From Paraburkholderia kirstenboschensis (GTDB lineage: Bacteria; Pseudomonadota; Gammaproteobacteria; Burkholderiales; Burkholderiaceae), in the NCBI RefSeq assembly GCF_904848585.1, contig NZ_CAJHCR010000004.1, positions 434,001 through 498,000 on the forward strand: 64,000 bases of DNA, written 5' to 3'. Shown here piece after piece: positions 54,833 to 63,404 of the stretch. Under the pieces are notes generated by a model. It was not told where the DNA came from. It worked only from the letters and a program-made list of their open reading frames with translations, and searched no databases. The position numbers were made by a program, and so were the translations under genes. Each line of letters opens with the position of its first letter. The first letter of the stretch is position 1.

Positions 54833-55028
54833 ATCATGCTCCAGGCACAGCAGGTTAAGCCGCCGCCCGCGCGCAGTTAGGGAGCGCGCTCAGAGACGGG
54901 CGGCGACGGAATTCTGAAGGAGAGAGCGGACAACTCCGGCTTGCGGTCCAGAGCCGTCCTGTTGAGAGGCTGGCTGGCAGTCACAGAGGAGGAGAAATGT
55001 GACAGGAAGCTGGCGATGCCCTTCAATT

Positions 55029-55047
55029 GAGAATGGCTATCATTACA
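55029..55047. promoter_or_regulatory. Fur-box-like site
   Basis: On the minus strand TGTAATGATAGCCATTCTC matches the 19 bp consensus GATAATGATAATCATTATC at 14 positions. It is followed by CAATTG. It is placed between srkA and the PepSY gene and suits control of the latter. Confidence 0.6.
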
Positions 55048-55081
55048 CAATTGGCGCATTTGCTCAATCGCGGCAAAAAGC

Positions 55082-56107
55082 TCACACCGGCCACAACGGC
55101 CCTTCCTGCATCGCGCCGAGTTGCTCGCGCATTTCGAGGATGCGGTCTTCCCAATAACGTTGCGTGTTGAACCACGGAAACGCGGCCGGAAACGCCGGAT
55201 CGTCCCAACGGCGCGCGAGCCACGCCTGGTAATGAATCAGCCGCAGCGTGCGCAACGCTTCGACCAGATGCAGTTCACGCGGCTCGAAGTCACAGAAGTC
55301 TTCGTAACCGGCGAGCAGATCCGCCAGCGCACGCGATGCCTCGGCGCGCTCGCCGGGCAGCAGCAACCACAAATCCTGCACGGCCGGACCCATGCGGCTA
55401 TCGTCGAAGTCGACGAAATGCGGGCCCGCGTCGGTCCACAACACGTTGCTCGGATGACAGTCGCCGTGCATGCGGAGATTGCGGATCTCGCCTGCCCGCT
55501 CGAATGCGCGTTCCACGCCCTCCAGCGCCAGATTGACGACGGTTTCCCAGGCGGCGCGCACGTCGTCGGGTATGAAGCGGTGGGCGAGCAGAAAGTCACG
55601 CGGTTCGAAGCCGAACGTTTGAATGTCGAGCGTGGGACGCTCCGCGTAGTCCTGCGTCTGCCCAACGGCGTGAATGCGGCCGATGAAACGCCCCAGCCAT
55701 TCGAGCGTATCGCGCCGGTCGAGATCGGGCGCACGTCCGCCGCGACGCTCGAAGATCGAGAAACGGAAACCGTCGAAGGTATGCAGTGTGCGGCCCTCGT
55801 AGGCACGCGCCGGCACAGCGGGAATTTCCCGCGCAGCCAGTTCGGCAACGAACGCGTGTTCTTCGAGAATGGCGGCGTCGCTCCAGCGTTCAGGGCGATA
55901 GAACTTCGCGACGACGGGCGGGCCGTCTTCGACGCCCACCTGATACACGCGGTTCTCGTAGCTGTTGAGCGGCAACATACGCCCGTCGGTGCGCACGCCG
56001 GCTGTGGCGAGCACGCTGTCGAGAGCGTCGAGCACGATTTCCGGCTGGAGCCGGGCGAAAGGCACGGCGCGGTCTGCGCCGTCCTGTGGATCGAGAATGT
56101 CGTTCAT
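55082..56107 (-). CDS. srkA: Stress response serine/threonine kinase (SrkA/YihE)
   Basis: A 341 aa aminoglycoside-phosphotransferase-fold kinase. The ATP-binding N-lobe has LPLNSYENRVYQVGVEDGPP and VVAKFYRPERW. The catalytic loop is LRMHGDCHPSNVLW and the metal site FVDFDDSRMGPAVQDLWLLL. E. coli SrkA protects cells from stress-induced death. The whole length matches the family (about 330 aa). It stands alone. Confidence 0.93.
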   Translation of the reverse strand: MNDILDPQDGADRAVPFARLQPEIVLDALDSVLATAGVRTDGRMLPLNSYENRVYQVGVEDGPPVVAKFYRPERWSDAAILEEHAFVAELAAREIPAVPARAYEGRTLHTFDGFRFSIFERRGGRAPDLDRRDTLEWLGRFIGRIHAVGQTQDYAERPTLDIQTFGFEPRDFLLAHRFIPDDVRAAWETVVNLALEGVERAFERAGEIRNLRMHGDCHPSNVLWTDAGPHFVDFDDSRMGPAVQDLWLLLPGERAEASRALADLLAGYEDFCDFEPRELHLVEALRTLRLIHYQAWLARRWDDPAFPAAFPWFNTQRYWEDRILEMREQLGAMQEGPLWPV

Positions 56108-56205
56108 GCCCGCATTGTGCGCCGCGCCGCCGTCAAAGACGAGCGCGGTTCAACCTGCGGCTCGCGTCTGCCGCCAGGCGACAGACGCGCCGAACCATGA
56201 ACGCT

Positions 56206-56418
56206 TTAATGCATCTGCGCGCTTGACGGACGCACGAGTTCGCCGGTGTCGATAAGGTCTTCGAGGAAAAAGGGTTCAGTGTTCAGCTGCGGCGAAGCGC
56301 CGGGCTCGCCGGCATACCACGCCACCATGGCCATGTCGCCGAGAATGCGCATGACGATTCCGCGCGCGCCTTGCGGCACGGCGATATGCACTGATCGGAC
56401 AATGGAACCGATTTGCAT
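56206..56418 (-). CDS. Unknown small protein, 70 aa
   Basis: The ATG at 56418 has GGGGA about seven bases upstream. The product starts MQIGSIVRSVHIAVPQGARG and has the look of a small beta-barrel (GIVMRILGDMAMVAWYAGEP), ending LEDLIDTGELVRPS. No signal or membrane segment. The frame extends far upstream, but that part is basic and unconserved in appearance, so I use the internal ATG. I do not recognise the family. Confidence 0.6.
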   Translation of the reverse strand: MQIGSIVRSVHIAVPQGARGIVMRILGDMAMVAWYAGEPGASPQLNTEPFFLEDLIDTGELVRPSSAQMH

Positions 56419-56835
56419 GATGTTTCCCCGTTCTCCCATAGCCGGCTTTATAAGTTCGTGCCGGTCAAGGTGATGATAAAAGCGCCGCTTCGCCGGTAAC
56501 GTTGCGTACGCACCCAAATAGCTGCGCGTGAATACACGTGAGAGCTTCGAGTCATTGTTCCCGTTTTGCGGGGCCTTGGAAAGCGGGAACTGAGGGCGCT
56601 TCGCCCGTCGTTTCGCTTTATTCGTCGAGACGCGCGGCATCGCGACGAGACCATCATAAACCCTCGTGGGCAGAGATATCAAAAACGTGCGGCGTCGGCG
56701 CGACTCGCGCGTTTGCGGCGCACGCATGCGCCATTTTCAGCGTATCCTTAACTGCTTTGCACGAGCGTCGTCTCGCGCGCGTCGACCACCATCGCGCCGC
56801 ACCCGATACATCGCTGCCGGTTCTTCATCTGCTTC
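56419..56835. other. Divergent spacer, no gene seen
   Basis: 417 bases between the small protein and the MFS gene, which are transcribed apart. Only short frames in Arg-rich GC sequence are present. Confidence 0.4.
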
Positions 56836-58071
56836 GTGTCGCCTCCTGCTCTTTTGCTCTCTGCCGTGCCCAACACCTCCGACACGCCCTATCTCGAACG
56901 CGGCACCCGCGCTTATTGGCGCGCCAGCATCGCATTGCTGTTCGCGGGCTATGCCACGTTTTCGTTGCTGTATTGCGTGCAGCCGCTGCTGCCGTCGTTT
57001 TCGTCGGCATTCAACGTGACGCCTGCGCAAAGCAGTCTTACTGTCTCGTTGACTACGGCCGCACTGGCAGTCGCCATCTTCATGGCCGGCTTCGTCTCCG
57101 AAGGCTGGAGCCGTCACAAGCTGATGACGATGTCGCTCACCGTCTCCGCGCTCCTCACCATCGGCGTGTCGATTGCGCCGCAATGGCACCAGTTGCTCGT
57201 GCTGCGCGCGCTCGAAGGTCTCGCGCTCGGCGGTGTGCCGGCCGTCGCAATGGCTTATCTCGCGGAAGAAGTGCATCCCGACGGCTTGGGGCTCGCAATG
57301 GGCCTGTATGTCGGCGGCACCGCAATCGGCGGGATGGCGGGGCGGGTGATTACGGGCATCGTCGCCGATCTGTTTTCGTGGCGCGTCGCAATCGGCACGA
57401 TTGGCGTGCTCGGCATTCTGTCGATGCTCGCGTTTCGCGCGCTGCTACCGCCGTCGCGTCATTTCGTGCCGCGGCGCGGGCTCGGCTTCACGCATCATCG
57501 CAGCGCGCTCGTCAGGCAATTCAGACGGCCGGGCCTGCCCCTGCTGTTTCTGCTCGGCTTCGTGCTGATGGGCAGCTTCGTCACGCTGTACAACTACATC
57601 GGCTACCGGCTGCTCGCGCCGCCGTACCGGTTGAGTCAAACGGAGATCGGCGCGATCTTCGTGGTCTATCTGACGGGCGTCATCGCGTCGCCGTGGTCGG
57701 GGCGCATGGCCGACACATTCGGCCGCGCTCGGGTGCTGACGGCGAGCTTGCTGTTGATGGCCTTGGGCCTCGCGCTCACCATGTTGAGTCCGCTTTCGGC
57801 GATTGTCGGCGGCATCGCATGCGTGACGTTCGGCTTCTTCGCGGGGCACGCCGTCGCAAGCGGCTGGGTCGGGCGTCTCGCGAAAGAGGCCAAAGGCCAG
57901 GCGGCCGCGCTATATCTGCTTGCGTACTACATCGGCTCGAGCCTGATCGGCTCGTACGGCGGCCACATGTGGGCCGGTTACGGTTGGAACGGCGTTGCGG
58001 GATTAGTCTGCGCACTGCTCGCGATCGGCGTGCTGGCGACGCTCAGATTGCGCCGGCTCGATCAGGCTTGA
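56836..58071 (+). CDS. MFS transporter, YnfM-like
   Basis: A 411 aa carrier with 12 helices. Helix 1 is SIALLFAGYATFSLLYCVQP. The loop 2-3 motif is weak (GFVSEGWSRHKLMTMSL), and helix 4-5 has RALEGLALGGVPAVAMAYLA, GLYVGGTAIGGMAGRV. These features place it with YnfM and arabinose-efflux-type exporters. Start uncertain between the GTG at 56836 and an in-frame GTG at 56866 (MPNTSDTPYLERG); neither has a clear Shine-Dalgarno. Substrate unknown. Confidence 0.9.
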   Translation: MSPPALLLSAVPNTSDTPYLERGTRAYWRASIALLFAGYATFSLLYCVQPLLPSFSSAFNVTPAQSSLTVSLTTAALAVAIFMAGFVSEGWSRHKLMTMSLTVSALLTIGVSIAPQWHQLLVLRALEGLALGGVPAVAMAYLAEEVHPDGLGLAMGLYVGGTAIGGMAGRVITGIVADLFSWRVAIGTIGVLGILSMLAFRALLPPSRHFVPRRGLGFTHHRSALVRQFRRPGLPLLFLLGFVLMGSFVTLYNYIGYRLLAPPYRLSQTEIGAIFVVYLTGVIASPWSGRMADTFGRARVLTASLLLMALGLALTMLSPLSAIVGGIACVTFGFFAGHAVASGWVGRLAKEAKGQAAALYLLAYYIGSSLIGSYGGHMWAGYGWNGVAGLVCALLAIGVLATLRLRRLDQA

Positions 58072-58377
58072 ATGCCGCCGGCGAATCCGCGACTGTCTCA
58101 TCGCTCAGTTCGCCGGTGATTCAAGCTGCATCGAAAGAGGCCAAAAAGTAAGGGGCGCGTAAGCAAACGCTTCACACCTTTGGGCTGCGTTTGCTGCGTC
58201 GCGGCAACCGCGCGAAGCCTTGCGGCAGTTGGCTTCTACGGATTGCGAATAAACGTCGGGGAGTTACCGGACGCGCCTCCGCCGGCTCAGCCGTCACCTA
58301 TACTCAAATCGAGCGTTGCAGCGCGCGACTCTGAACGAGAGCCGCTCATTGCGCCGCGAATACAAAAGGAGACGGGT
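58072..58377. other. Intergenic stretch
   Basis: 306 bases. Contains the promoter and leader of the small membrane protein gene; no other gene is seen. Confidence 0.4.
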
Positions 58378-58563
58378 ATGACGACCTATTTCACGATCGG
58401 CGATTTCATTCTGGTCATTCCGATGGCGCTTGCCGGGGCATTGTTCGTAGGCGCGCTTCCTTGCAAGACGGAATTGCGGCACAACGCGCTGCGCGTGCTG
58501 GGCGCGCTGCTCGGCGTAATGTTCGCAGTCGTGCTGGTCGAAGGCTTGCCCGCACTCGTATAG
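58378..58563 (+). CDS. Small membrane protein, 61 aa
   Basis: The ATG at 58378 follows a strong AAGGAG. The product starts MTTYFTIGDFILVIPMALAG and has two hydrophobic segments (about 8-27 and 40-58) separated by CKTELRHNALR, so it is a hairpin inner-membrane protein. I do not recognise the family. It is followed by a terminator within five bases of the stop. Confidence 0.75.
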   Translation: MTTYFTIGDFILVIPMALAGALFVGALPCKTELRHNALRVLGALLGVMFAVVLVEGLPALV

Positions 58564-58565
58564 CG

Positions 58566-58598
58566 AAAAAAGCCGCCTCACCGGCGGCTTTCGTTTTT
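58566..58598. terminator. Bidirectional terminator
   Basis: AAAAAAGCCGCC, loop TCACC, GGCGGCTTTCGTTTTT. Serves the small membrane protein gene (plus) and the aldo/keto reductase gene (minus). Confidence 0.9.
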
Positions 58599-58626
58599 CA
58601 TTTGCGTGGCGCCAGGGCCGCCGGAA

Positions 58627-59670
58627 TCAGATCGCCTGATCGGTCGACGGCTTTTCCCACAAGTTGACGCCGCCCTCGGTCGCGTAGCGGTCGATCTCCG
58701 CGAGTTCCTCTTTCGTGAACGCGAGGTTCTTCAGCGCGCCGACGTTCTCACGCACCTGTTCCGCGCGGCTCGCGCCGATCAGCACCGAGGTCACGCGCGG
58801 ATCGCGCAACGCCCACGCAAGCGCCATTTGCGCAAGGCTTTGTCCGCGACGCTGAGCGATATCGTTCAGCTTGCGTACATGCTCGATGTTCTGCGCGCTC
58901 AAATGCTCCTCCTTCAGCGAACCGCCGCCCGGCTTGTTGACGCGCGCGTCTTGCGGCACGCCATTCAGATACTTGCCGGTGAGCAGGCCCTGTGCGAGCG
59001 GCGTGAACGCAATCGTGCCCGCGCCGACCTGTTCGAGCGTGTCGAGCAGATCGTGTTCGATCCAGCGATTGAGCATGTTGTACGCGGGCTGATGAATCAG
59101 CAATGGCACCTTGTATTCGGCGAGCAGCTTCGCCATTTCCAGCGTCTTGCTCGCTGAGTATGACGAAATGCCGATGTAAAGCGCCTTGCCCTGCTGCACA
59201 GCGCTCGCCAGTGCGCCGGCGGTTTCCTCGAGCGGCGTGTTCGCGTCGAAGCGATGCGAATAGAAAATGTCGACGTAGTCGAGGCCCATACGCTTCAGAC
59301 TTTGATCGAGACTCGCGAGCACATATTTGCGCGAACCGCCGCCTTGTCCATACGGACCGGGCCACATGTCCCAGCCGGCCTTCGACGAAATCAGCAGCTC
59401 GTCGCGATACGGTTTGAAGTCGTCCTTGAAGTGGCGGCCGAAGTTCGTTTCGGCGCTGCCATACGGCGGCCCGTAGTTGTTCGCGAGATCGAAGTGCGTG
59501 ATGCCAAGGTCGAACGCGGTACGCAGAATTTCACGTTGAGTGGAGAGCGGCGTCGTATCGCCGAAGTTGTGCCACAAGCCGAGCGACAGTGCGGGAAGTT
59601 TGAGACCTGACTTGCCGCACACGCGGTATTGCATGTCCGAATAGCGTTCTGAAGCTGCTTCGTAAGCCAT
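58627..59670 (-). CDS. Aldo/keto reductase, YghZ-like
   Basis: A 347 aa NADPH-dependent TIM-barrel reductase. The catalytic tetrad is visible: Asp and Tyr in HFDLANNYGPPYGSAE, Lys in LLISSKAGWDMW, His in VDIFYSHRFDANTP. NADP binding is in VTSVLIGASRAEQVRENVG. GPYGQGGGSRKY and the length match YghZ (GpaR), which reduces L-glyceraldehyde 3-phosphate and methylglyoxal. I chose the ATG at 59670 (MAYEAASERY), the family N-terminus. Confidence 0.94.
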   Translation of the reverse strand: MAYEAASERYSDMQYRVCGKSGLKLPALSLGLWHNFGDTTPLSTQREILRTAFDLGITHFDLANNYGPPYGSAETNFGRHFKDDFKPYRDELLISSKAGWDMWPGPYGQGGGSRKYVLASLDQSLKRMGLDYVDIFYSHRFDANTPLEETAGALASAVQQGKALYIGISSYSASKTLEMAKLLAEYKVPLLIHQPAYNMLNRWIEHDLLDTLEQVGAGTIAFTPLAQGLLTGKYLNGVPQDARVNKPGGGSLKEEHLSAQNIEHVRKLNDIAQRRGQSLAQMALAWALRDPRVTSVLIGASRAEQVRENVGALKNLAFTKEELAEIDRYATEGGVNLWEKPSTDQAI

Positions 59671-59881
59671 TGCTGGTGTCCTTGATGGTGATGTCGCCCG
59701 GGAATCTACGGGCATGGGCAATCGCATGCTGCGGGAGGCGTGCTGCTGTGGGTTTGTTTTTATGTGCGGCCAGACCGCTATGGTAGCCAATCGACGGAAT
59801 GCGTGCAGACGCCTCTATGCAGGATGGACTACTGCTTGCAGGTCCCCTACACTTTCGCCGATCGAGCTTATGGAGCGTTAA

Positions 59882-60088
59882 ATGACGAAGGCGATTTCAA
59901 TCGCGCTGATTGTGGGTGGCATCGTGTTGCTGTATTTCGGCGGGCAGGCGTTCAATTCGGTAAGCAGCGACTTGTCCCGCGTCTTTACAGGTTCGCCGTC
60001 GAACAAGGCAATCATGCTGATCGTAGGCGGCGTGGTGGCGACGCTCGCGGGAATAACGGGCATCGCCCTGTCTGGCCGCAAGCGCTAG
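59882..60088 (+). CDS. DUF3185 small membrane protein
   Basis: 68 aa with two membrane helices: ISIALIVGGIVLLYFGGQAF and IMLIVGGVVATLAGITGIAL. The middle NSVSSDLSRVFTGSPSNKA is the DUF3185 signature. GGAG lies upstream of the ATG. Function unknown. It ends in GRKR, which suggests a cytoplasmic C-terminus. Confidence 0.9.
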   Translation: MTKAISIALIVGGIVLLYFGGQAFNSVSSDLSRVFTGSPSNKAIMLIVGGVVATLAGITGIALSGRKR

Positions 60089-60134
60089 GCGCGAAGCGGC
60101 GCAGGCCTCGGCGGCGGCAGAAAGCGCCGAAAAA

Positions 60135-60896
60135 TCAGAAGGCGATTTCAGGCTTCGCCGCTGAGCGGGTGCCCGGCAACGGCACATTGCTCGCGCCGTG
60201 ATACGTGTACACGAGCGAGAACTTCACCTGATCGCTGATGTTCTTGCCCGCGGAATGCAGCGTATTGCAATGAAAGAACACCACGTCCCCGGCTTTCAGT
60301 TCGGGCGATACGGCAGCGCGAATCCACGCCTGGTTTTCCTCGAGATCGGAGCGGAAGAACTTCATGTCGTCGAAGCGTTCACCCGTGAATACAGCGGTGT
60401 GCGATCCAGGCACGAACCATAGCGCGCCGTTGTCGACGGTTTCGCTGCCTAGCGCGAGCCATACCGAAACCAGGTCGTCGCGCTCGAACGACCAGTAGCG
60501 CACATCGCGATGCCAGCCGGTCAGGCTGCCGTATGCCGGGTGCTTAGTCATCATGCAATTGTGATGGGCGCGCGACAGGCGCGGTTCCTCACCGAAATAC
60601 AGTTCCATCCAGCCGCGAATTTCCGGGGCAGTCGCCCATTGGGCGAAACTGCGGTCGCGGGCATACGCATCGAGCAATCGCCGCACGGTCTGGCCGCCAG
60701 GCGCATGTCTGGAAGACGGCGCTCCGGGGTATTGCAGATCCGCTTCGAACTCGATGGGCGCCGCGGCTTCCTGCAACTGACGTTGCGCGACCTGTTTCAT
60801 TTCCTCGCAACGCTCGGCCGGCACAAGGCCAGGCACGACGACGAAGCCCTGCTCCCGCAATGTCTGAATCTGCTCTTTCTTCGAATGAAATGACAT
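60135..60896 (-). CDS. Phytanoyl-CoA dioxygenase family protein
   Basis: A 253 aa Fe(II)/2-oxoglutarate-dependent oxygenase (PhyH fold). The iron ligands are the H-x-D in LTGWHRDVRYWSFERD and the distal His in VVFFHCNTLHSAGKNISDQ, followed by KFSLVYTYHGAS with the 2-oxoglutarate-binding residues. PhyH relatives hydroxylate varied small molecules. Substrate unknown. It is convergent with the DUF3185 gene. Confidence 0.92.
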   Translation of the reverse strand: MSFHSKKEQIQTLREQGFVVVPGLVPAERCEEMKQVAQRQLQEAAAPIEFEADLQYPGAPSSRHAPGGQTVRRLLDAYARDRSFAQWATAPEIRGWMELYFGEEPRLSRAHHNCMMTKHPAYGSLTGWHRDVRYWSFERDDLVSVWLALGSETVDNGALWFVPGSHTAVFTGERFDDMKFFRSDLEENQAWIRAAVSPELKAGDVVFFHCNTLHSAGKNISDQVKFSLVYTYHGASNVPLPGTRSAAKPEIAF

Positions 60897-61377
60897 GGTG
60901 TTCCGTGACCGTCGACAAACCGATGTTCGATTGTAAAACGGGCGCGATCATACCGCCTGCTGTTTGACGTTCGCGTGTTGCGATGAACTTGATGCAAGTC
61001 TGCCAGTTGCGCACTGTTTGCATGCAGCTCGCGACGACGCCGCACGTTTCTCGGGCAACCGCGCACACGAATCGTACGCAAGGGGAGCGAGCGCTATTCG
61101 GTTCAACGTCTTCGCGCACCTCGTGAAAACCCGTACCCGCAGGGTAAAAACCGACTTTCAGACGTCACGAATCACGTGTAGCCTGCACGCATGTTGATTG
61201 CTATTCCCGCCTGTTTGCACGCTGCACCGGCCATCAAGGCCCGCCCGGCTGTCCGCCGGGCAGTTTTCCATCGAATCCCGGGCTCCCGCGCAGTCGATCG
61301 CGATGCCGCCATTGGCATGCTTGGTGCTGCTATTGGCGCACATTTGATCGCGCGACACGCTGCCTACCTGTGAAGCC
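60897..61377. other. Intergenic stretch, no gene seen
   Basis: 480 bases. Frames on both strands are short and overlap each other. The promoter of the dioxygenase gene lies at its left end. Confidence 0.4.
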
Positions 61378-61749
61378 ATGCATACTCTTCTGAGCACCCG
61401 TTTCACCCGAGCCGCACTCAAAGCCGCCCGTCCCGCACGCCGCCACGTGGTGCGCGCCCTGCGTCACCACGCCACGCGCACGCGCGCTTTAGGCGAACAA
61501 TGGCGCGACGCCAAAGCGGTCGACGGCATTCGCACCTGGTTCAATACTTTCTTCTCGGCGCTGCGCACACGCGGCGGTTCGCGCCGCTTCTCACTACGCA
61601 CTCTCCTGCGCAAACCGACACCGCTGCGTCTGAGCGCTATTCAGCGCGCGCCGGTCGCCGTGCCGGCGCAAAGCGCGAGCCGCCGTCCCCGCCGAATGTC
61701 GACGAACGGCAGCACGGGCTGGTTTGCGTTCGCGTTCGCGAGCCGCTAA
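61378..61749 (+). CDS. Possible small basic protein
   Basis: A 123 aa frame, very rich in Arg and Ala (TRFTRAALKAARPARRHVVR), with no Shine-Dalgarno and no recognisable domain. A hydrophobic-aromatic patch (RTWFNTFFSALR) and the end GWFAFAFASR are the only distinctive parts. It may be a real lineage-specific gene or a chance frame in GC-rich DNA. Confidence 0.35.
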   Translation: MHTLLSTRFTRAALKAARPARRHVVRALRHHATRTRALGEQWRDAKAVDGIRTWFNTFFSALRTRGGSRRFSLRTLLRKPTPLRLSAIQRAPVAVPAQSASRRPRRMSTNGSTGWFAFAFASR

Positions 61750-61871
61750 TCAGCAAAAGCGTCGCTAGGCGCAATGATCCAGCGGCTTCGGACGGCTTAA
61801 GCACGAGCTGCTCAAGCCACGCGCGATGCCGACGCATTGCTTGATGTCCGCGCCGACAATCGACGGCCAAT

Positions 61872-61910
61872 AAAAAACCCCGCGCGGCGCAAGCCGGCGG
61901 GGTTTTTTCA
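61872..61910 (-). terminator. Terminator of metK
   Basis: On the minus strand, AAAAAACCCCGC pairs with GCGGGGTTTTTT across a GC-rich loop. It lies about 35 bases after the metK stop. Confidence 0.92.
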
Positions 61911-61940
61911 CACTGAAGCTGAAGATGCGTACGGCTAGCG

Positions 61941-63131
61941 TTAGTCCGCCAGCGCAGCGACCGGCTCGGTACCTGCAGCTTCGGCGAGCGCCAGAGCCTT
62001 GTCGGTGGCTTCCCACGTGAATTCCGGCTCTTCGCGGCCAAAGTGACCATAAGCCGCGCTCTTCTCGTAGACCGGGCGCAGCAGGTCGAGCATCTGAATG
62101 ATGCCCTTCGGACGCAGATCGAAATGCTCCTGCACGAGGCGCGTGATCGTTGCATCAGAAACGCGGCCAGTGCCGAACGTGTTGACCATGACCGAAGTCG
62201 GCTGCGCGACGCCAATTGCGTACGACACCTGAATCAGGCAGCGCGATGCGAGGCCGGCGGCCACGATGTTCTTTGCGACATAACGGCCCGCATAAGCAGC
62301 CGAACGGTCGACCTTCGACGGATCCTTGCCCGAGAACGCGCCGCCGCCGTGGGGCGCCGCGCCGCCGTACGTGTCGACGATGATCTTGCGCCCAGTCAAA
62401 CCGCAATCGCCTTGCGGACCGCCAATGACGAAACGGCCCGTCGGGTTCACGAGGAACTTGATGTCGCCCTTGATGAGCTCAGCCGGCAGCGTCGGCTTGA
62501 TGACTTCTTCGATCACGGCTTCGCGCAGCGTACCGAGGTCGATGTCCGGCGAATGCTGCGTGGACAGCACCACAGTGTCGATGGAGTGCGGCTTGCCGTC
62601 GACATAGCGCACCGTGACTTGCGATTTCGCGTCCGGACGCAGCCAGGGCAGACGACCGTCACGGCGCAGATTCGCCTGGCGCTCGACCAGACGATGCGAC
62701 AGGTGGATCGGCAACGGCATCAATTCAGGTGTTTCTTCGCACGCGTAACCGAACATCAGGCCCTGGTCGCCCGCGCCCTGATCGAGGTTGTTGTCGTGCG
62801 CACGGTCCACGCCCTGAGCGATGTCCGGCGACTGCTTGTCGTACGCGACGAGCACCGCGCAACCGCGGTAGTCGATACCGTAGTCGGTGTTGTCGTAGCC
62901 GATGCGCTTGATCGTGTTGCGCGCGATCTGGATGTAGTCGACGTTGGCGGTGGTGGTGATTTCGCCCGCGAGCACCACGAGACCCGTGTTGCAAAGCGTT
63001 TCCGCGGCAACCCGCGAGTATTTGTCCTGCGTCAGGATGGCGTCGAGAATCGCGTCGGAAATCTGGTCCGCGACTTTGTCGGGATGGCCTTCGGAAACGG
63101 ATTCGGAGGTGAAGAAATAGTCGTTTGCCAC
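61941..63131 (-). CDS. metK: S-adenosylmethionine synthetase
   Basis: A 396 aa enzyme making S-adenosylmethionine from methionine and ATP. Signatures are [38 protein letters not shown] (MAT signature 1), [19 protein letters not shown] (signature 2) and [11 protein letters not shown]. The start is the GTG at 63131 with AGGAG eight bases upstream, which gives [11 protein letters not shown], the family start; the longer frame lies in the leader. That Shine-Dalgarno can pair with a hairpin loop in the leader. It is divergent from the lpxL-type gene. Confidence 0.98.
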   Translation of the reverse strand: MANDYFFTSESVSEGHPDKVADQISDAILDAILTQDKYSRVAAETLCNTGLVVLAGEITTTANVDYIQIARNTIKRIGYDNTDYGIDYRGCAVLVAYDKQSPDIAQGVDRAHDNNLDQGAGDQGLMFGYACEETPELMPLPIHLSHRLVERQANLRRDGRLPWLRPDAKSQVTVRYVDGKPHSIDTVVLSTQHSPDIDLGTLREAVIEEVIKPTLPAELIKGDIKFLVNPTGRFVIGGPQGDCGLTGRKIIVDTYGGAAPHGGGAFSGKDPSKVDRSAAYAGRYVAKNIVAAGLASRCLIQVSYAIGVAQPTSVMVNTFGTGRVSDATITRLVQEHFDLRPKGIIQMLDLLRPVYEKSAAYGHFGREEPEFTWEATDKALALAEAAGTEPVAALAD

Positions 63132-63198
63132 GTTGCAGACTCCTGTTTTGTGGTTACGGTTGAGTTTCACGTAGCCAGCTTCGGGAGTCTGAAGCGGC
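63129..63198 (-). promoter_or_regulatory. metK leader with candidate pseudoknot masking the ribosome site
   Basis: In the minus-strand RNA, GCCGCUUC pairs with GAAGC-U-GGC (one bulged U), forming a hairpin with loop AGACUCCC (63183-63190). Seven bases of the loop, AGACUCC, are exactly complementary to GGAGUCU (63137-63143), the metK Shine-Dalgarno region five bases before the GTG. Pairing would make a pseudoknot that blocks translation. A plain 8 bp stem CAGACUCC/GGAGUCUG is the alternative. It does not match the SAM riboswitch classes I know. Confidence 0.5.
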
Positions 63199-63404
63199 GA
63201 CGCTTTAGCGGATTACCTTACCGGCAGGCGCATATCACGTGGATCGCACCGCCCGGCTTCGCCCCGCAAGTTGTCTATTAACTCGGCGAAGCCCTTATTA
63301 TAGCGACTTCCATTGATTGTCACAGAGTGTCCACGAGTGCGGTATTACGTCCCCCTCTCCGCTTTCCTGAACCCCGTCCCGCAAAGCGCCTCCGCGGAGG
63401 CTAC

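Noticed and set aside
61637..62215. 192 aa minus-strand frame at the end of metK
   Set aside because: Out of frame with metK and Ser/Arg-rich; a shadow of metK and of the terminator region.
63129..63198. Known SAM riboswitch class in the metK leader
   Set aside because: The stem, loop and linker sequences do not match the SAM-I, SAM-II, SAM/SAH or SAH consensus forms as I know them; kept only as an unclassified candidate.
62043..63281. 412 aa plus-strand frame over metK
   Set aside because: Complete overlap with metK, which has all family signatures; the antisense frame is a product of GC-rich codon use.
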